Of a DNA stretch of 41,897 nt, positions 10,003-20,225 are shown piece after piece (within the stretch, counting starts at the first letter, position 1; the number at the start of each line of letters is the position of its first letter). This DNA is from Amphimedon queenslandica. Its lineage: Eukaryota > Porifera > Demospongiae > Haplosclerida > Niphatidae. A program made the position numbers and the translations under genes. The notes below the pieces were generated by a model. The model ran no database searches and was not told where the DNA came from. It saw nothing but the letters and a program-made list of their open reading frames with translations. The DNA lies in contig NW_003546396.1 of assembly GCF_000090795.2 (NCBI RefSeq), positions 17,269 through 59,165 on the forward strand, given 5' to 3'.

Positions 10003-10175
10003 CTAAAGTGTGTCCAATCATATTTATTTGATCCTTCTTCATATTCAATGCCAAAGTATGACACGATACGACCGAAATCTTGCTCCTCTCTCTTCGACCA
10101 TTTCTGAGCCAACTCAGCTTTCTTTAGCTCTCTCTTCCTCGAGACTTCAGCCTCTCTCTCCTTCCTTTCTTGCTC
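10003..10175 (-). CDS. CHD6-9-like exon B
   Basis: Acceptor TTCACAG|GAGCAAG and donor CTTTAG|GTACAAC. It encodes a highly charged helix (EQERKEREAEVSRKRELKKA) followed by QKWSKREEQDFGRIVSYFG and KYDWTHFR, the SANT-like core (CHD8: RWTRREQTDFYRVVSTFG). It starts in phase 0, as exon A at 30795-30969 ends, although the two are ~20.6 kb apart. Confidence 0.9.
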
Positions 10176-10274
10176 CTGTGAAAAAATTTAAAAAATAATT
10201 ATAAAACTAATTATGAAAACTAATTTAAAGGCAAACACAAGTAAAATACATGCATGTACATAATTACTGCATCC

Positions 10275-10321
10275 AAGAGTACATTATGTATAGTCTGGCG
10301 TAGCCAGACCCCTGTACTCTT
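10275..10321. repeat. two-tier hairpin
   Basis: The outer stem AAGAGTAC/GTACTCTT (10275-10282 with 10314-10321) encloses the inner stem GTCTGGC/GCCAGAC (10293-10299 with 10303-10309). It is probably the terminus of a small repeat element. Confidence 0.65.
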
Positions 10322-10474
10322 GCTGCATCCAATGCATGCCGGCCTTGCTTAAAGCATGGCAGGGCCTGGATATACTGTCACTATGATGTTAAATTGAAAC
10401 TAAATATTACAACTACTATAAAGAGTGTACATGTACATAATCCTGTACTTTAAATATAATGGTATACTGGCTTG

Positions 10475-10496
10475 GCTTTGGCTAACTAGCCAAAGC
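10475..10496. repeat. 22-bp palindrome upstream of the first receptor gene
   Basis: GCTTTGGCTA and TAGCCAAAGC are exact inverted repeats separated by 2 nt. The region 10176-10788 otherwise holds no recognisable gene and must include the promoter of the first receptor. Confidence 0.6.
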
Positions 10497-10788
10497 AAAC
10501 AACCCTCACAAATCCAAGCCAACTGAGCATCCACCATGATGAGGGCGTGGTCCATTTGGATTGATTGATTCACATTGCACAATCACAATGGTGGCTGAAA
10601 AGGAGAGGCTTGTTTGAGCTCAGCCAACTCCTGTATCGTCTTTACCAGCTACAAACAAGCCCCAACAAAAAACAAGAATCACTTGTACTTCTACAGACTG
10701 GCCGGAACAAGCGCCACACCGCATTAATCCTCCCTTTTTGAATAATAAGGTCAGAAGACAGTACAGCAACACCTCGAGCAACACAATA

Positions 10789-11853
10789 ATGATTGGTGGA
10801 GCCGATATTCCAGAAGACAACGTAATACCGATATGTTATAAGTTTGACAACTCACAAGCACGCAGAATTGGTGTAGCTCGAGCAGCCAGTGGTATCTCAA
10901 CATTGATCGTCTCACTAGTCGCTATTGTCATCATACTCTCCATGAAAGCCATCAAGCAGTATCCGCAACGCCTCTTCTTTTACTTGACTCTAGCAACTCT
11001 CATACAAGCGCCTACGTTTACACTAGAAGTGTTATCTGTTAGCTACAACAGAAGCGAATCTGAGCAGCCCCTGTGTAGCATAGCTGGTGTATACACAATG
11101 TACACAAGCTGGTTACAGAATCTCATAATATTGTGGATATCGGTATACCTAGTGAGAGTCATTGTACTACGTTTAACTGTCTATAACAAGAAGCTAGAGG
11201 TTTTCCTTCTAATACTATTCCTTGTTTTACCTATCCCTGGGGCACTGATACCACTCATTAAGAACAAGTACGGTATGGTGGGGGCTTGGTGCTGGATAAA
11301 GGACTTCAATTCGACTGATTGTGTACGTCATGATAACCTGGGAATAGCGTACCAGTACACTCTTTGGTTTATACCAGTAATGCTAGAAGTAGTCATAATT
11401 GCTATTGTGACTGTATTGATAGGAGCTGTGTTATGCGTTCGTGGATTCATCGCTAAGAAGTACGTCCTCTTCCAATCTGAGTATCGGAAGTTGCTACGCG
11501 ACTCTATCCCACTTCTCTGCTTCCCATTATTCTTCTGCTCCATTAGCTGCTTCGAGTTAATATTGTACTGGAGTAGTCTCGACGCTGAGCCAAAATACAA
11601 TCTATGGATGCTCAATGCAATACTAACCCCTTGTAAAGGGATATTAATGATCTTTGGGTATCTGATACCCATGATTTGGATCAGGATTAAAGACTATCGG
11701 GCAAAGAAGGGTAGACTTGTCTTACGAAAGGAGGATTGGAGGAGTGACAACAACTCTTCATTTTTAGACACAGTTAGCATTAGGTTCCAGTCGTCTGGTG
11801 GTGAAGATCACTATGGGAGCGTTTCAGTCTACAGCACTGAGATAAAGAATTAA
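10789..11853 (+). CDS. cAMP-receptor-like 7TM receptor 1
   Basis: The product is 354 aa from the first in-frame ATG; an upstream in-frame TTG at 10738 is unlikely as a start. Seven hydrophobic segments lie near residues 27-50, 60-80, 98-118, 128-150, 182-208, 230-255 and 265-290. The signature YGMVGAWCWI in extracellular loop 2 is typical of Dictyostelium cAR-type and GPR157-like receptors. The loop-2 Cys should pair with the Cys in PLCSIAG at TM3. Intracellular loop 1 has the array-wide YPQRLFFYL motif. The C-tail is Ser-rich. This is the most divergent member at TM7, where the LQGA..DP.TR motif is replaced by CKGI…IPMIWIRIK. Ligand unknown. Confidence 0.85.
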   Translation: MIGGADIPEDNVIPICYKFDNSQARRIGVARAASGISTLIVSLVAIVIILSMKAIKQYPQRLFFYLTLATLIQAPTFTLEVLSVSYNRSESEQPLCSIAGVYTMYTSWLQNLIILWISVYLVRVIVLRLTVYNKKLEVFLLILFLVLPIPGALIPLIKNKYGMVGAWCWIKDFNSTDCVRHDNLGIAYQYTLWFIPVMLEVVIIAIVTVLIGAVLCVRGFIAKKYVLFQSEYRKLLRDSIPLLCFPLFFCSISCFELILYWSSLDAEPKYNLWMLNAILTPCKGILMIFGYLIPMIWIRIKDYRAKKGRLVLRKEDWRSDNNSSFLDTVSIRFQSSGGEDHYGSVSVYSTEIKN

Positions 11854-12812
11854 ACGAGTAACTTGCATTATATGATTTTCTGTGTTTGGCTGCTACAATG
11901 TAAATTAAATGCTATAAAATGTGAATTGAATATTTTAGTCTATTATACACATGATCATAACCACATTGAGACTCGAGAGTATATACACAGTGTATCTATA
12001 CATGTAAGTATGTGTAGTCTAATTTAATACATAAGCTACATTACACAATTTGAGCATTATTCTCTTATAAGCATAATCCTACATTTGTGGTTGTATGCCT
12101 CTATACATTCCAATTAATTAGTAGCCATAATATTTTATGGACACGTAGATGCACCAAACAAAATAACAGACATTCCTTATAACATTAGCGACGTAGACTT
12201 TCATGCTATATGAGCATGTCTACAACATCATTCACAGGTTAATAGGCTGGGAGTCCCACGGTACAATAAATATCCTTTTTAATCAAATAGACAACATAGC
12301 TATGATCATACCCGTACAGCTGATTCTGTTTACTGTTTATGGTAAATGACAATAATAACTCTCCCAACCCACTGCATAGCATAGTGTGAGTAGGTGGTGT
12401 TGCTATTCACACAGACTGTAGTGGTTCCTTAGATAGTGTGACCTCCTCTTCACTCTAACAGAGTTATCCTACTACACTGTCTATATTCAGTGAGTGAATG
12501 ACTGTGTGGGGCTACTACTGATCTAACAGGCCTAGGACAACTATTCTACTTCCCCTGAACAAACATACCAAGTGATATTTCCTGAGAGTGTAAGGGGCAG
12601 AGCAAGAGAAGAGAAGAGAGTATTTGCTGCTGTTTATGAAAGAGAAGAAGACTGGAGTCTAGGAAGGAGACAGTAATATATTGAGCTATTGAGCTATCAA
12701 ATAAACTGAAGGAGAAAGTAAAGTCAATAGATAACAGTACACACACACACAGAGCTTTGATTGTGAGTCAATATAAAGTTAATATTCATTGCCCTCTACT
12801 TTTTCCTAAATC
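11854..12812. other. intergenic between receptors 1 and 2, no gene seen
   Basis: About 960 bases, AT-rich, with no ORF of note. A TATAAAG at 12772-12778 lies only ~35 bases before the next ATG and is a weak promoter candidate. A short AC repeat is present near 12740. Confidence 0.5.
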
Positions 12813-14084
12813 ATGGATGAGTCAGACACTAACTCCTCTAGTAGCAGCTCTTGTGATGAGTTTGATGACTTGGACTACAAGATAGTATCTGGTGTACGTG
12901 CTTTCTCTGCCTTTATTTCTCTAGTCAGTTGTCTCATTGTCATAATACTAATATTTCTATTCAAGAGACATCACTACTTTATACAGAGGCTAGTCCTTTA
13001 CATGTGTTTCATGGCTGCTATCAACTCTGTTACTATCATGATACAGAAGGTGGACTATTTCACGCCAGACACAAATCAAAGGGATGCCTTAGATAAATAC
13101 TGCATATTTGCCGGATTCGCAGAATACTACACCAGTGCAGTAGAACTCATTGGTTTTGTGTGTATAACACACGGTCTGTATCGTACTGTGTTTAAACAGA
13201 AACCAAAGAAGTACCTTGAGCTAGGATACATATGTATTTCTCTCCTTTTCCCTCTGTTACCGGCATGTGCCCCGTTTTTTGGCTTCATGTATGGTAAATC
13301 AGGCCCGTGGTGTTGGATCAGGGAGAGATCAGATAACTGTGATAAAGAGACCGTGGGGATTATCTTCCAATTCGTGCTCTGGTACATACCACTAGTCCTA
13401 CTCACCGTCTCAACTTCCATAGTGTACATAGCAATGTTCTGTAAGGTACATAAGAGCATTGAGAGTCATTGGCAAGGACCGTACGATCCCGAGCTATTCC
13501 TTCATAAAGGACGACTTAGGAAAGTTGTAAAAATCCTACTAGCATACATGCCTATACTCTTCCTACTCATCAACCTCATGTCTCTTCCTAATGCTATTCA
13601 ATGGGCGATTGGCGAAAAGCCAATACTAGCTCTGTGGATATTACACGGAGTGTTCCCGCCGTTTAGAGGAGCCTTGTTTGCTATTCCTTATCTCTTCCAC
13701 ACCGACACGAGACAGCAGATAAAACAGATCGGGATAAGAGGAGCCGTTAGAGAGAGATTCATGAGGAAAAAGACGGTGACAAGTTATCCCGCGAAAGAAT
13801 GCAATTTCTCCGATAGTCTGACTTTCCCAGCAGCAGCCGATACCACTTATGAAAGGAACAAGCCTTATCGTAATCCAAGCCTTCGGCAACAAGAACTATC
13901 TCAAAGATACTCTATACCCACGATACCTCAAGTTGCGACTCTCAGCGAGAATACTACTAGCACTAGTATTAGTACGTATAGTACTGATCTAGGGACACAC
14001 TCTAGTCTGTCGGGATTACTCACGTCAAGAAATGCAGCTGACACACACAGTGAATGTGAAAGTAGAAATCAGCAAAATGAGTAA
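12813..14084 (+). CDS. cAMP-receptor-like 7TM receptor 2, long C-tail
   Basis: At 423 aa this is the longest of the array. The extracellular N-terminus (~28 aa) is Ser/Asp-rich. TM1 follows near residues 30-52, then FKRHHYFIQRLVLYM in loop 1. The Cys before TM3 is in KYCIFAGF and the loop-2 signature is YGKSGPWCWI. TM7 ends with RGALFAIPYLF then DTRQQ. The ~120-aa C-tail is rich in Ser/Thr, with TSYPAKECNFSDSLTF near its start, and would suit phosphorylation and arrestin-type regulation (inference). Single exon. It keeps the TM7-proximal DTR but lacks the DP.TR form. Confidence 0.87.
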   Translation: MDESDTNSSSSSSCDEFDDLDYKIVSGVRAFSAFISLVSCLIVIILIFLFKRHHYFIQRLVLYMCFMAAINSVTIMIQKVDYFTPDTNQRDALDKYCIFAGFAEYYTSAVELIGFVCITHGLYRTVFKQKPKKYLELGYICISLLFPLLPACAPFFGFMYGKSGPWCWIRERSDNCDKETVGIIFQFVLWYIPLVLLTVSTSIVYIAMFCKVHKSIESHWQGPYDPELFLHKGRLRKVVKILLAYMPILFLLINLMSLPNAIQWAIGEKPILALWILHGVFPPFRGALFAIPYLFHTDTRQQIKQIGIRGAVRERFMRKKTVTSYPAKECNFSDSLTFPAAADTTYERNKPYRNPSLRQQELSQRYSIPTIPQVATLSENTTSTSISTYSTDLGTHSSLSGLLTSRNAADTHSECESRNQQNE

Positions 14085-14841
14085 TCATAGTGATACAAAT
14101 ATTGAATATCATTGTAGTGGTAATGTATACATTACTAAGTTATTACACTATTATTATTGATAATAATAATAATTATTATTGTTATTATTATTATTATTAT
14201 TGTATTGTTATTTAATATACTAATGTAAGGATCTACTTATCTCTTTCTCTGTCTGTCTGTCACTGATACTTAATGTTTTTATTTTAGTGTTTTGATGATG
14301 TGATTTATGACTAGGAAAACAGTAGTGGGTTTGGTAGTGTCTATAGATAATTTAGGAATCACAATCAAGCACAAACAATAGCTGTCAAAAATTTGAGAGA
14401 GAAGGGAGGAGGAGGAGACACAGAGAGAGAGAGAGGGAGAGAGACATAAAAGAAAGTAAAAAGTATTGAGGAGTGATACTATAGCACTGTAGACACTAGA
14501 CAGTAGACACACATTCCTGATAGTAATAAATACCGGTATGCATACATATCAAAGAGATGTACTCATACACACAAAATGTTGTAAATTGCAATGTATGATA
14601 AGAATCTACATTTAATATAATAAGAAACTCAATGTTTTGATAGGACATTATGACAAAGGAAGTGCACTACTTTAATTAGCAATTAGCACCGCAAGTACAA
14701 AGTCTGATAATGATGTAGGTGGGTCAATGTTGGGTGGGGCACTTCACTTTAGCATGCAATTAGCAAACTTATCAAGCCCTGCTGTTAGATAAACAACAAG
14801 CTTGCAAGTGTAACTTTCACTAAAACAACTGGAGTGGAAAA
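14085..14841. other. intergenic between receptors 2 and 3 with microsatellites
   Basis: An (ATT/AAT)n tract lies at ~14150-14205 and a GA-rich tract at ~14395-14450. No gene was recognised. The 3' end of receptor 2 and the promoter of receptor 3 must lie here. Confidence 0.55.
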
Positions 14842-15891
14842 ATGTCGAACAATTCCTCGGGAGTCGACCTGAGCTGCTTCACAGTCTATGACAATGATGG
14901 ATTCGTGGCAGTGGTGGCCGTAAGAGTGGCTCTCTCGATAATCTCAATCCTGTGCTGTCTGGGCATGTTACTAATCATCCTTCTCTTCAAGAAGTACCTT
15001 TTCTTTGCACAAAGACTCATTGCCTACCTAGCAATAGCTACCCTGGCTTACTCGGTCGTGTCAGCAATCAACGTTGAAGGCTACAAAGCGTACAGAAACG
15101 ACGCCATAAAGGGCTACTGCGTTTTCACAGGACTACTAGAACAGGTCGTGTCGTGGTGGGTCCTCCTAGCTATCAGCTGTATCGTGTTTGATCTGTTTGT
15201 TAAAATCATGCTAAAGCGTGAGACTGAGAGATTCGAGTGGGTCTATATCATTGTGACCCTCGTCACTCCTCTCATCACAGCTTGGATACCATTCATAAAC
15301 CTGGCGTACGGCTCCTCAGGTGCTTGGTGCTGGATACGAGGAAACGATTACGATGATTGCTCATCTTTTACATTCGGAGTGGTATTACGATTTGTACTCT
15401 ATTACGCTCCCTTCTACATACTAATGTGTGCATTGCTAATAGCACTAGTCATTGTTTTCGTCCGACTCAGAAAACAGAGGAGGAGCTGGACGGGTAACTT
15501 TGATCCGACGGTCCTTGCACTCAAGAAAAAAATGTCCCAGGAGGTATTTCCTCTCATATCCTACCCCATCATATTTTTAGTCATTAACATCATTCCACTG
15601 ATATTAAGGATTGTTAATGCCGTTAAATCGAACGAGCCCATAATTGCTTTGTGGTTCCTGTCCACAATTGTGTTTTCACTCCAAGGGGCAGTAGTGATGC
15701 TCGCCTTTGCTCTTGATCCCGAAACGAGACGTAACCTAGCCCCTATGCAGCTGTTGGGTGCTATAAAGAGACAAGTGACTAGAGAAGGACAGGTCAACGA
15801 GTATGAGATGGGAGACGATAATGAAGGGGAACCAGAAGTGGTCAATTCGACTAGTATAAGTTTCCCAAGCTATCCAGATGAAGATCAATAG
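14842..15891 (+). CDS. cAMP-receptor-like 7TM receptor 3
   Basis: 349 aa. The N-terminus has overlapping N-glycosylation sites (NNSS). Landmarks: FKKYLFFAQRLIAYL in loop 1, GYCVFTGLLEQ at TM3, YGSSGAWCWIRG in loop 2, and LQGAVVMLAFALDPETRRNL at TM7 and helix 8. The last motif is the array's consensus C-terminal block. The tail is acidic (NEYEMGDDNEGEPE). The ATG at 14842 is preceded by purines and starts the compact N-terminus seen in neighbours. Expected function: plasma-membrane G-protein signalling. Ligand unknown. Confidence 0.88.
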   Translation: MSNNSSGVDLSCFTVYDNDGFVAVVAVRVALSIISILCCLGMLLIILLFKKYLFFAQRLIAYLAIATLAYSVVSAINVEGYKAYRNDAIKGYCVFTGLLEQVVSWWVLLAISCIVFDLFVKIMLKRETERFEWVYIIVTLVTPLITAWIPFINLAYGSSGAWCWIRGNDYDDCSSFTFGVVLRFVLYYAPFYILMCALLIALVIVFVRLRKQRRSWTGNFDPTVLALKKKMSQEVFPLISYPIIFLVINIIPLILRIVNAVKSNEPIIALWFLSTIVFSLQGAVVMLAFALDPETRRNLAPMQLLGAIKRQVTREGQVNEYEMGDDNEGEPEVVNSTSISFPSYPDEDQ

Positions 15892-16258
15892 TGGAAACAC
15901 TGATGATTATTAATTTTTATCCCAATTAGTTTATGTAAGCAAACACCAATAGAACCTCATTGCATAGTTTTCATTACATATATCCTTACATGTGTATAAT
16001 GGGACATTTGATTATGTGTGTATAACATAAACTTTATAAATAACCTTCAGTTTACAAATTTAAATGACCCAATAGGATACTGAAACTTGATGGAGGTGTA
16101 ACTAAGTTATAACTTCCAACAAAAGCACAGATCTGCTAGTAGGGAAGTCATAATTTATCCTGGAGCTCTCAAAAGTGTCCTAAAACTATCTCCTCAATTC
16201 CAGTGAATGGTGAGTGTTTGGTTGTGTTCAAAAAGGTAACCTTTTGAAGTCAGTACTC

Positions 16259-17287
16259 ATGGATATGAATTACACAGAATGTTTTGAGAGAAACTATTAT
16301 CTCTTAGGCCCAAAGTTGGCCTTCTCTTTCCTCTCATGTCTCTTCATCATTGGAATGATAGTCATCCTCATATTGCTCCAAAGGTACAAGTTCTTTACAC
16401 AAAGGCTCAGCCTCTACCTTGCCATAACTGCTTTTGGATACTCAGCATCAAATTCCGTTGACTTTACATCATACTATGCACCTACAAACACAATAGCACT
16501 CTACTATTGTCGTATCATTGGGTATGTACAAACGAATGCAATAATGTTCTTCTACATGGCAACAGCTGTCATCATGATAGTAGTCTTCATTGAGGTTACC
16601 TGTAAAAGAGCGACCGATCAGATGGAAGTGTTGTTTGTCTTTCTAATCTTTGGTTTGCCTTTACTAATAACATGGATCCCATTTGTGACTGATGACTATG
16701 GCCCCTTGGGCTCAGCTTGCTGGTTTACCCTCGTTGATATGGAAACTTGTGAAATATCAACAACTGGGGTGATCCTCATCATTGCCATTTACTTTGTTCC
16801 AACAAAACTCATCATGATAATCGTCTCACTTCTCCTCCTGGTGACATTGATATTCGTTAAAAGACAGCGAAAGGTTGCTAAAATGCAACGCGAACAGGAA
16901 AACAGACATCAAATGCGAAAACAACTCGAGACAGAGCTTCGCCCACTCATGACGTACCCAGTAATAGTCCTGGTAGCTAACCTATTGGCTTTTGCTGCAT
17001 TTTTAGCAATGAGTTTTGATGGAGAGAATTTCTATGTTCGTGTCATGAGTATAATAATATTTGCCTTATTTCCGTTACAAGGGGCATTCATTACAATTGC
17101 ATATGCAATGAAGTCAGACACAAGACGTAAGCTAAAACCAAGAGAATTAAAGTTTTACTGTCGAAGATGCTGTGCCTGCTGTAAGATGAATAGAAAGAAA
17201 TCAGTCAGGGAGTATGAAACTGGAATACCTAAGAGTGATTCTTGGCAGGACTACCTCAGTCCTTACAGAGACATTGAAGAAGTGTAG
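16259..17287 (+). CDS. cAMP-receptor-like 7TM receptor 4, divergent loop 2
   Basis: 342 aa from the ATG at 16259; the frame extends upstream only to a GTG. NYT near the start is a likely glycosylation site. Landmarks: LQRYKFFTQRLSLYL in loop 1, YYCRIIGYVQ at TM3, and a loop 2 reading YGPLGSACWF, in which the usual WCWI is degraded to ACWF while the Cys is kept. TM7: LQGAFITIAYAMKSDTRRKL. A Cys cluster after helix 8 (YCRRCCACCKM) suggests palmitoylation. The tail has VREYETG. Intracellular loop 3 is longer and highly charged (KRQRKVAKMQREQENRHQMR). Confidence 0.85.
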   Translation: MDMNYTECFERNYYLLGPKLAFSFLSCLFIIGMIVILILLQRYKFFTQRLSLYLAITAFGYSASNSVDFTSYYAPTNTIALYYCRIIGYVQTNAIMFFYMATAVIMIVVFIEVTCKRATDQMEVLFVFLIFGLPLLITWIPFVTDDYGPLGSACWFTLVDMETCEISTTGVILIIAIYFVPTKLIMIIVSLLLLVTLIFVKRQRKVAKMQREQENRHQMRKQLETELRPLMTYPVIVLVANLLAFAAFLAMSFDGENFYVRVMSIIIFALFPLQGAFITIAYAMKSDTRRKLKPRELKFYCRRCCACCKMNRKKSVREYETGIPKSDSWQDYLSPYRDIEEV

Positions 17288-17656
17288 CTCATAAATGTGG
17301 ATTAATCAATATTTTACATGCATTTATTTTCTAAAATAATTTATATTCAATAACAACCATCATTCATGGTAAAGCCTTTTCCCTAAAAGTTCAGTATTGT
17401 TGTACCAATGCACAAGGGAGAAACAAGCCAAGCAATTTTTAGTAAACAAATGAAAAATAACAAGGTTTACTTTCAATTCTTTAAGAATTTACTTTAGTCA
17501 TTGTGTCTAGTGTACTAACAACTATTAGTAATCACACAGCCACGAATGAATAATAATACATTCATTGCTTTATGCTGCATGCATGGTATTAGCATGTGGA
17601 TTAGAGTGATAAGATTCATTGACCAAGAGAAGCAAGAGTAAAGAAACACACCCATC
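17288..17656. other. intergenic between receptors 4 and 5
   Basis: AT-rich with no gene, no clear repeat and no convincing TATA box at the usual distance. The spacer upstream of receptor 4 (15892-16258) is similar but has TATAAATA near 16035. Confidence 0.45.
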
Positions 17657-18757
17657 ATGGAAGAGAGTACCAATTTGACCTGTCATCTAACTGATACACA
17701 GTACAAGGTACTGATTGGGATCAGATCGAGCATAGCAATCATCTCCTTCCTGGCCTGTCTCTTTGTCATTGGTCACATTGTCCTCTTTAAAAAGTATCTC
17801 TTCAGATACCAAAGGATGATACTGTATCTTGACATTGTGCTCATCCTTTATACAGTGATTGAAGCTATCAACTCATTCAGCTACGATCTAGCTGCTCACT
17901 TACTGACATACTGCAAGATATTGGGATTCCTTGAACTATACATCAGTCTATCAGTGGTAGTTGCTATAACGTGCTTCACTATTGATATATTCCTCAAAGT
18001 ATCATGTCAAGTCAATACTGACACAAAGCATGAGGTTGTCTACATACTTCTGATGTTCCTATCTCCAATACTTGTCACTTGGATACCATTTTACACGCAA
18101 TCGTATGGCTTTGCTGGTGCATGGTGCTGGATAAAAACATTCCAAGATAAAAGTTGTACCAGAGATAGTACAGCAGTTGCTTTACAATTTCTTTTATACT
18201 ATATACCACTATTCATCCTCTATCCTATTCTATTTCTTCTCCTTCTCATTACACTTTGTAGGCTATACAGACAGAGATATAACTATACTGCACAAGTTGA
18301 TCCACATGCACCACAAAGAAGGACAGCTCTACGCAAGGAGATAAAACTTCTCCTTCCATATCCATTCATAATCCTTCTCACAAAACTGGTCCCACTCTTT
18401 ACTCGTGTGTATAGAATATATGCTGCAGATACAGATACTCAGGGTGCTTTTGCATTGTGGATCGTTGATGCTTTTTTCATCTCCATCACTGGAGCTGTCA
18501 TAGCAGTTTCATTCTCGTTCAACCCAGGGGTGAGAGAGCAACTCAAGTGGGCTCAAATCCGTGCAGCATGCCGTGAGCTTATTTGCTGGCACAGGCACAG
18601 AGTGAGGGAATACACTGCTGCAGAAGTAGTGCGATCTGATAGCAGAAGCCTTTCATTTACTCTAAGCGGAAGCATTAATACTGAGAATGTCTCACCACTG
18701 CTGACAGAGTTTGAAAATGAGGAATTGTCCACTGCTTACAGGGAGTTGGAGGACTAA
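17657..18757 (+). CDS. cAMP-receptor-like 7TM receptor 5
   Basis: 366 aa with an NLT glycosylation site near residue 6. Loop 1 reads FKKYLFRYQRMILYL. TM3 begins after TYCKILGFLELY. Loop 2 has YGFAGAWCWIKT. The TM7 region is ITGAVIAVSFSFNPGVREQL, a weakened form of LQGA…DPETR. The tail carries HRVREYTAAEVVRSDS and ends in acidic sequence. The next gene starts only 199 bases downstream, and its frame is open back into this gene's end, so spacing is tight. Confidence 0.88.
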   Translation: MEESTNLTCHLTDTQYKVLIGIRSSIAIISFLACLFVIGHIVLFKKYLFRYQRMILYLDIVLILYTVIEAINSFSYDLAAHLLTYCKILGFLELYISLSVVVAITCFTIDIFLKVSCQVNTDTKHEVVYILLMFLSPILVTWIPFYTQSYGFAGAWCWIKTFQDKSCTRDSTAVALQFLLYYIPLFILYPILFLLLLITLCRLYRQRYNYTAQVDPHAPQRRTALRKEIKLLLPYPFIILLTKLVPLFTRVYRIYAADTDTQGAFALWIVDAFFISITGAVIAVSFSFNPGVREQLKWAQIRAACRELICWHRHRVREYTAAEVVRSDSRSLSFTLSGSINTENVSPLLTEFENEELSTAYRELED

Positions 18758-18956
18758 AATAACTGCTATTGTTTTTAGAACATTACTGAAATATTCAATG
18801 GTCCAAGTCTTGCATATGCATGTAAATATTATTGCTTGCATTTTGTCAAAAACATCCTGTACTGGAGACATAATTTTTGGAGGAATAATTAAAAGGCGGG
18901 GCTTAAAGCGCCCACGCCCACACACAAGTCATAAGAATTTTTGGAGAAGATCAGCC

Positions 18957-20012
18957 ATGAACAACTCGAGCAGTACTACAGATGGCCTTTGCGGGTACGC
19001 AAACTTTACTCCCGTCTCAGAAGACATGATACTAGCTATACTACACACTTCTTCGGCTGGTATATCCTTTATATCCAGTGTCCTGGTCATAATACTTATA
19101 ATTCTCTTCAAGAAATATTCCTTCTTCGTCCAGAGGCTCATACTCTACCTGAGCTTCTCCGTACTTCTCTACTCGATCGCTTCAGCACTAGCAGTCACTA
19201 ATTACACAGGAGATGAAAAGGTTTTCCCTGATAATTTCTGCGAGGCCATTGGCTTTGTCACTCAGTACACGCAGTGGACTCTCTTGCTCTCGGTAGCTGT
19301 TATCACCATTGACATCTTGCTAAGAGTTATTCTAAACAGAGCAACAAACTCCATAGAGATACTTTACCTCATATTCATATATGTATTCCCTGCCACTTTC
19401 AATTGGGCCCCATTTCTACAGGGACTCTATGGTCCAGCTGGATCTTGGTGCTGGATAAGGAGTTACACATTGAACGAAAGTGGAGACTGTGTGAAAAATG
19501 AAACTGGCCTCATATACCAGTTTTCATTATGGTATGGGCCTTTATTTGTCGTACTGGTCCTCATCAGTGTCTCATACATCATCATATTGAGTACTCTGAA
19601 ACGCTACAAGCAGCGAATGAACATATACAATCACGACGAGATGGAGCTACTCAAAAAGATGAAACGAGAGGTTTTCATACTAATGTGGTACCCCATCATA
19701 TTTGCACTCATAAACCTCATTCCCCTTGCGAACCGAATCATACATGCCTGCCTGGAACACGAGAAACGAATCTACGTCCTGTGGGTACTACACGCATTTG
19801 TCTCTCCATTACAAGGAGCATTCGTTGTTATAGTCTACGCTCTTGATCCAGAAACTAGAAGGAAATTGACTGTTGTTGGTGTAAGAGGAGCACTAAGTCA
19901 ACATTGTTCGTGTTTCAATGGTCACAGGGGAATAGTAAGAGAGTACAAGGCAGAGGTTTTGAAGAGCGAAGGTGGGCCTGAAGCAAGGAGACCGCTACTT
20001 AAAGATAAATAG
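18957..20012 (+). CDS. cAMP-receptor-like 7TM receptor 6
   Basis: 351 aa from the ATG at 18957. The frame is open further upstream to 18711 but overlaps receptor 5, and that part shows no family similarity. The N-terminus is glycosylatable (NNSS, NFT). Landmarks: FKKYSFFVQRLILYL, NFCEAIGFVTQ at TM3, YGPAGSWCWIRS in loop 2, and LQGAFVVIVYALDPETRRKL at TM7. The tail motif is GIVREYKAEVLKSEG. It is close to the consensus of the array and most like receptor 3. Confidence 0.88.
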   Translation: MNNSSSTTDGLCGYANFTPVSEDMILAILHTSSAGISFISSVLVIILIILFKKYSFFVQRLILYLSFSVLLYSIASALAVTNYTGDEKVFPDNFCEAIGFVTQYTQWTLLLSVAVITIDILLRVILNRATNSIEILYLIFIYVFPATFNWAPFLQGLYGPAGSWCWIRSYTLNESGDCVKNETGLIYQFSLWYGPLFVVLVLISVSYIIILSTLKRYKQRMNIYNHDEMELLKKMKREVFILMWYPIIFALINLIPLANRIIHACLEHEKRIYVLWVLHAFVSPLQGAFVVIVYALDPETRRKLTVVGVRGALSQHCSCFNGHRGIVREYKAEVLKSEGGPEARRPLLKDK

Positions 20013-20068
20013 TAATAATAATAATAACTTAAATTTTAATGCTATTATTATGTGAGTGCCGTATGTAC

Positions 20069-20074
20069 AATAAA
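20069..20074 (+). terminator. poly(A) signal of receptor 6
   Basis: AATAAA lies 57 bases after the stop codon, followed by T-rich sequence. Confidence 0.55.
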
Positions 20075-20165
20075 ATTATAATTTTGTATTATGAGTTTTT
20101 CTTTGGTTGATCTACTATGCTAATCTTGGCTGTTGTACATGTGAAATAGTAATGGAAATCTTATA

Positions 20166-20225
20166 AAATACAGAATGTACGTGTATTCATGTCCCAAATA
20201 CAGAATGTACATGTATTCATGTCCC
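20166..20225. repeat. 30-bp direct tandem duplication
   Basis: Two copies of a 30-base unit (AAATACAGAATGTAC then G or A, then TGTATTCATGTCCC) differ at one position. Confidence 0.9.

Noticed and set aside
10738-10788. Upstream extension of receptor 1 from a TTG
   Set aside because: Non-ATG start and no similarity to the N-termini of other members; ATG 10789 fits better.
11328-11672. Antisense ORFs within receptor genes (also 13127-13459, 25936-26301 and others)
   Set aside because: Shadow frames of conserved 7TM coding sequence; no promoter or independent similarity.
12546-12746. 66-codon minus-strand ORF before receptor 2
   Set aside because: Low-complexity Ser/Leu translation of a purine-rich tract; no family match.
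18711-18956. N-terminal extension of receptor 6 overlapping receptor 5
   Set aside because: It overlaps the coding end of receptor 5 in another frame and lacks family similarity; ATG 18957 gives the usual short glycosylated N-terminus.
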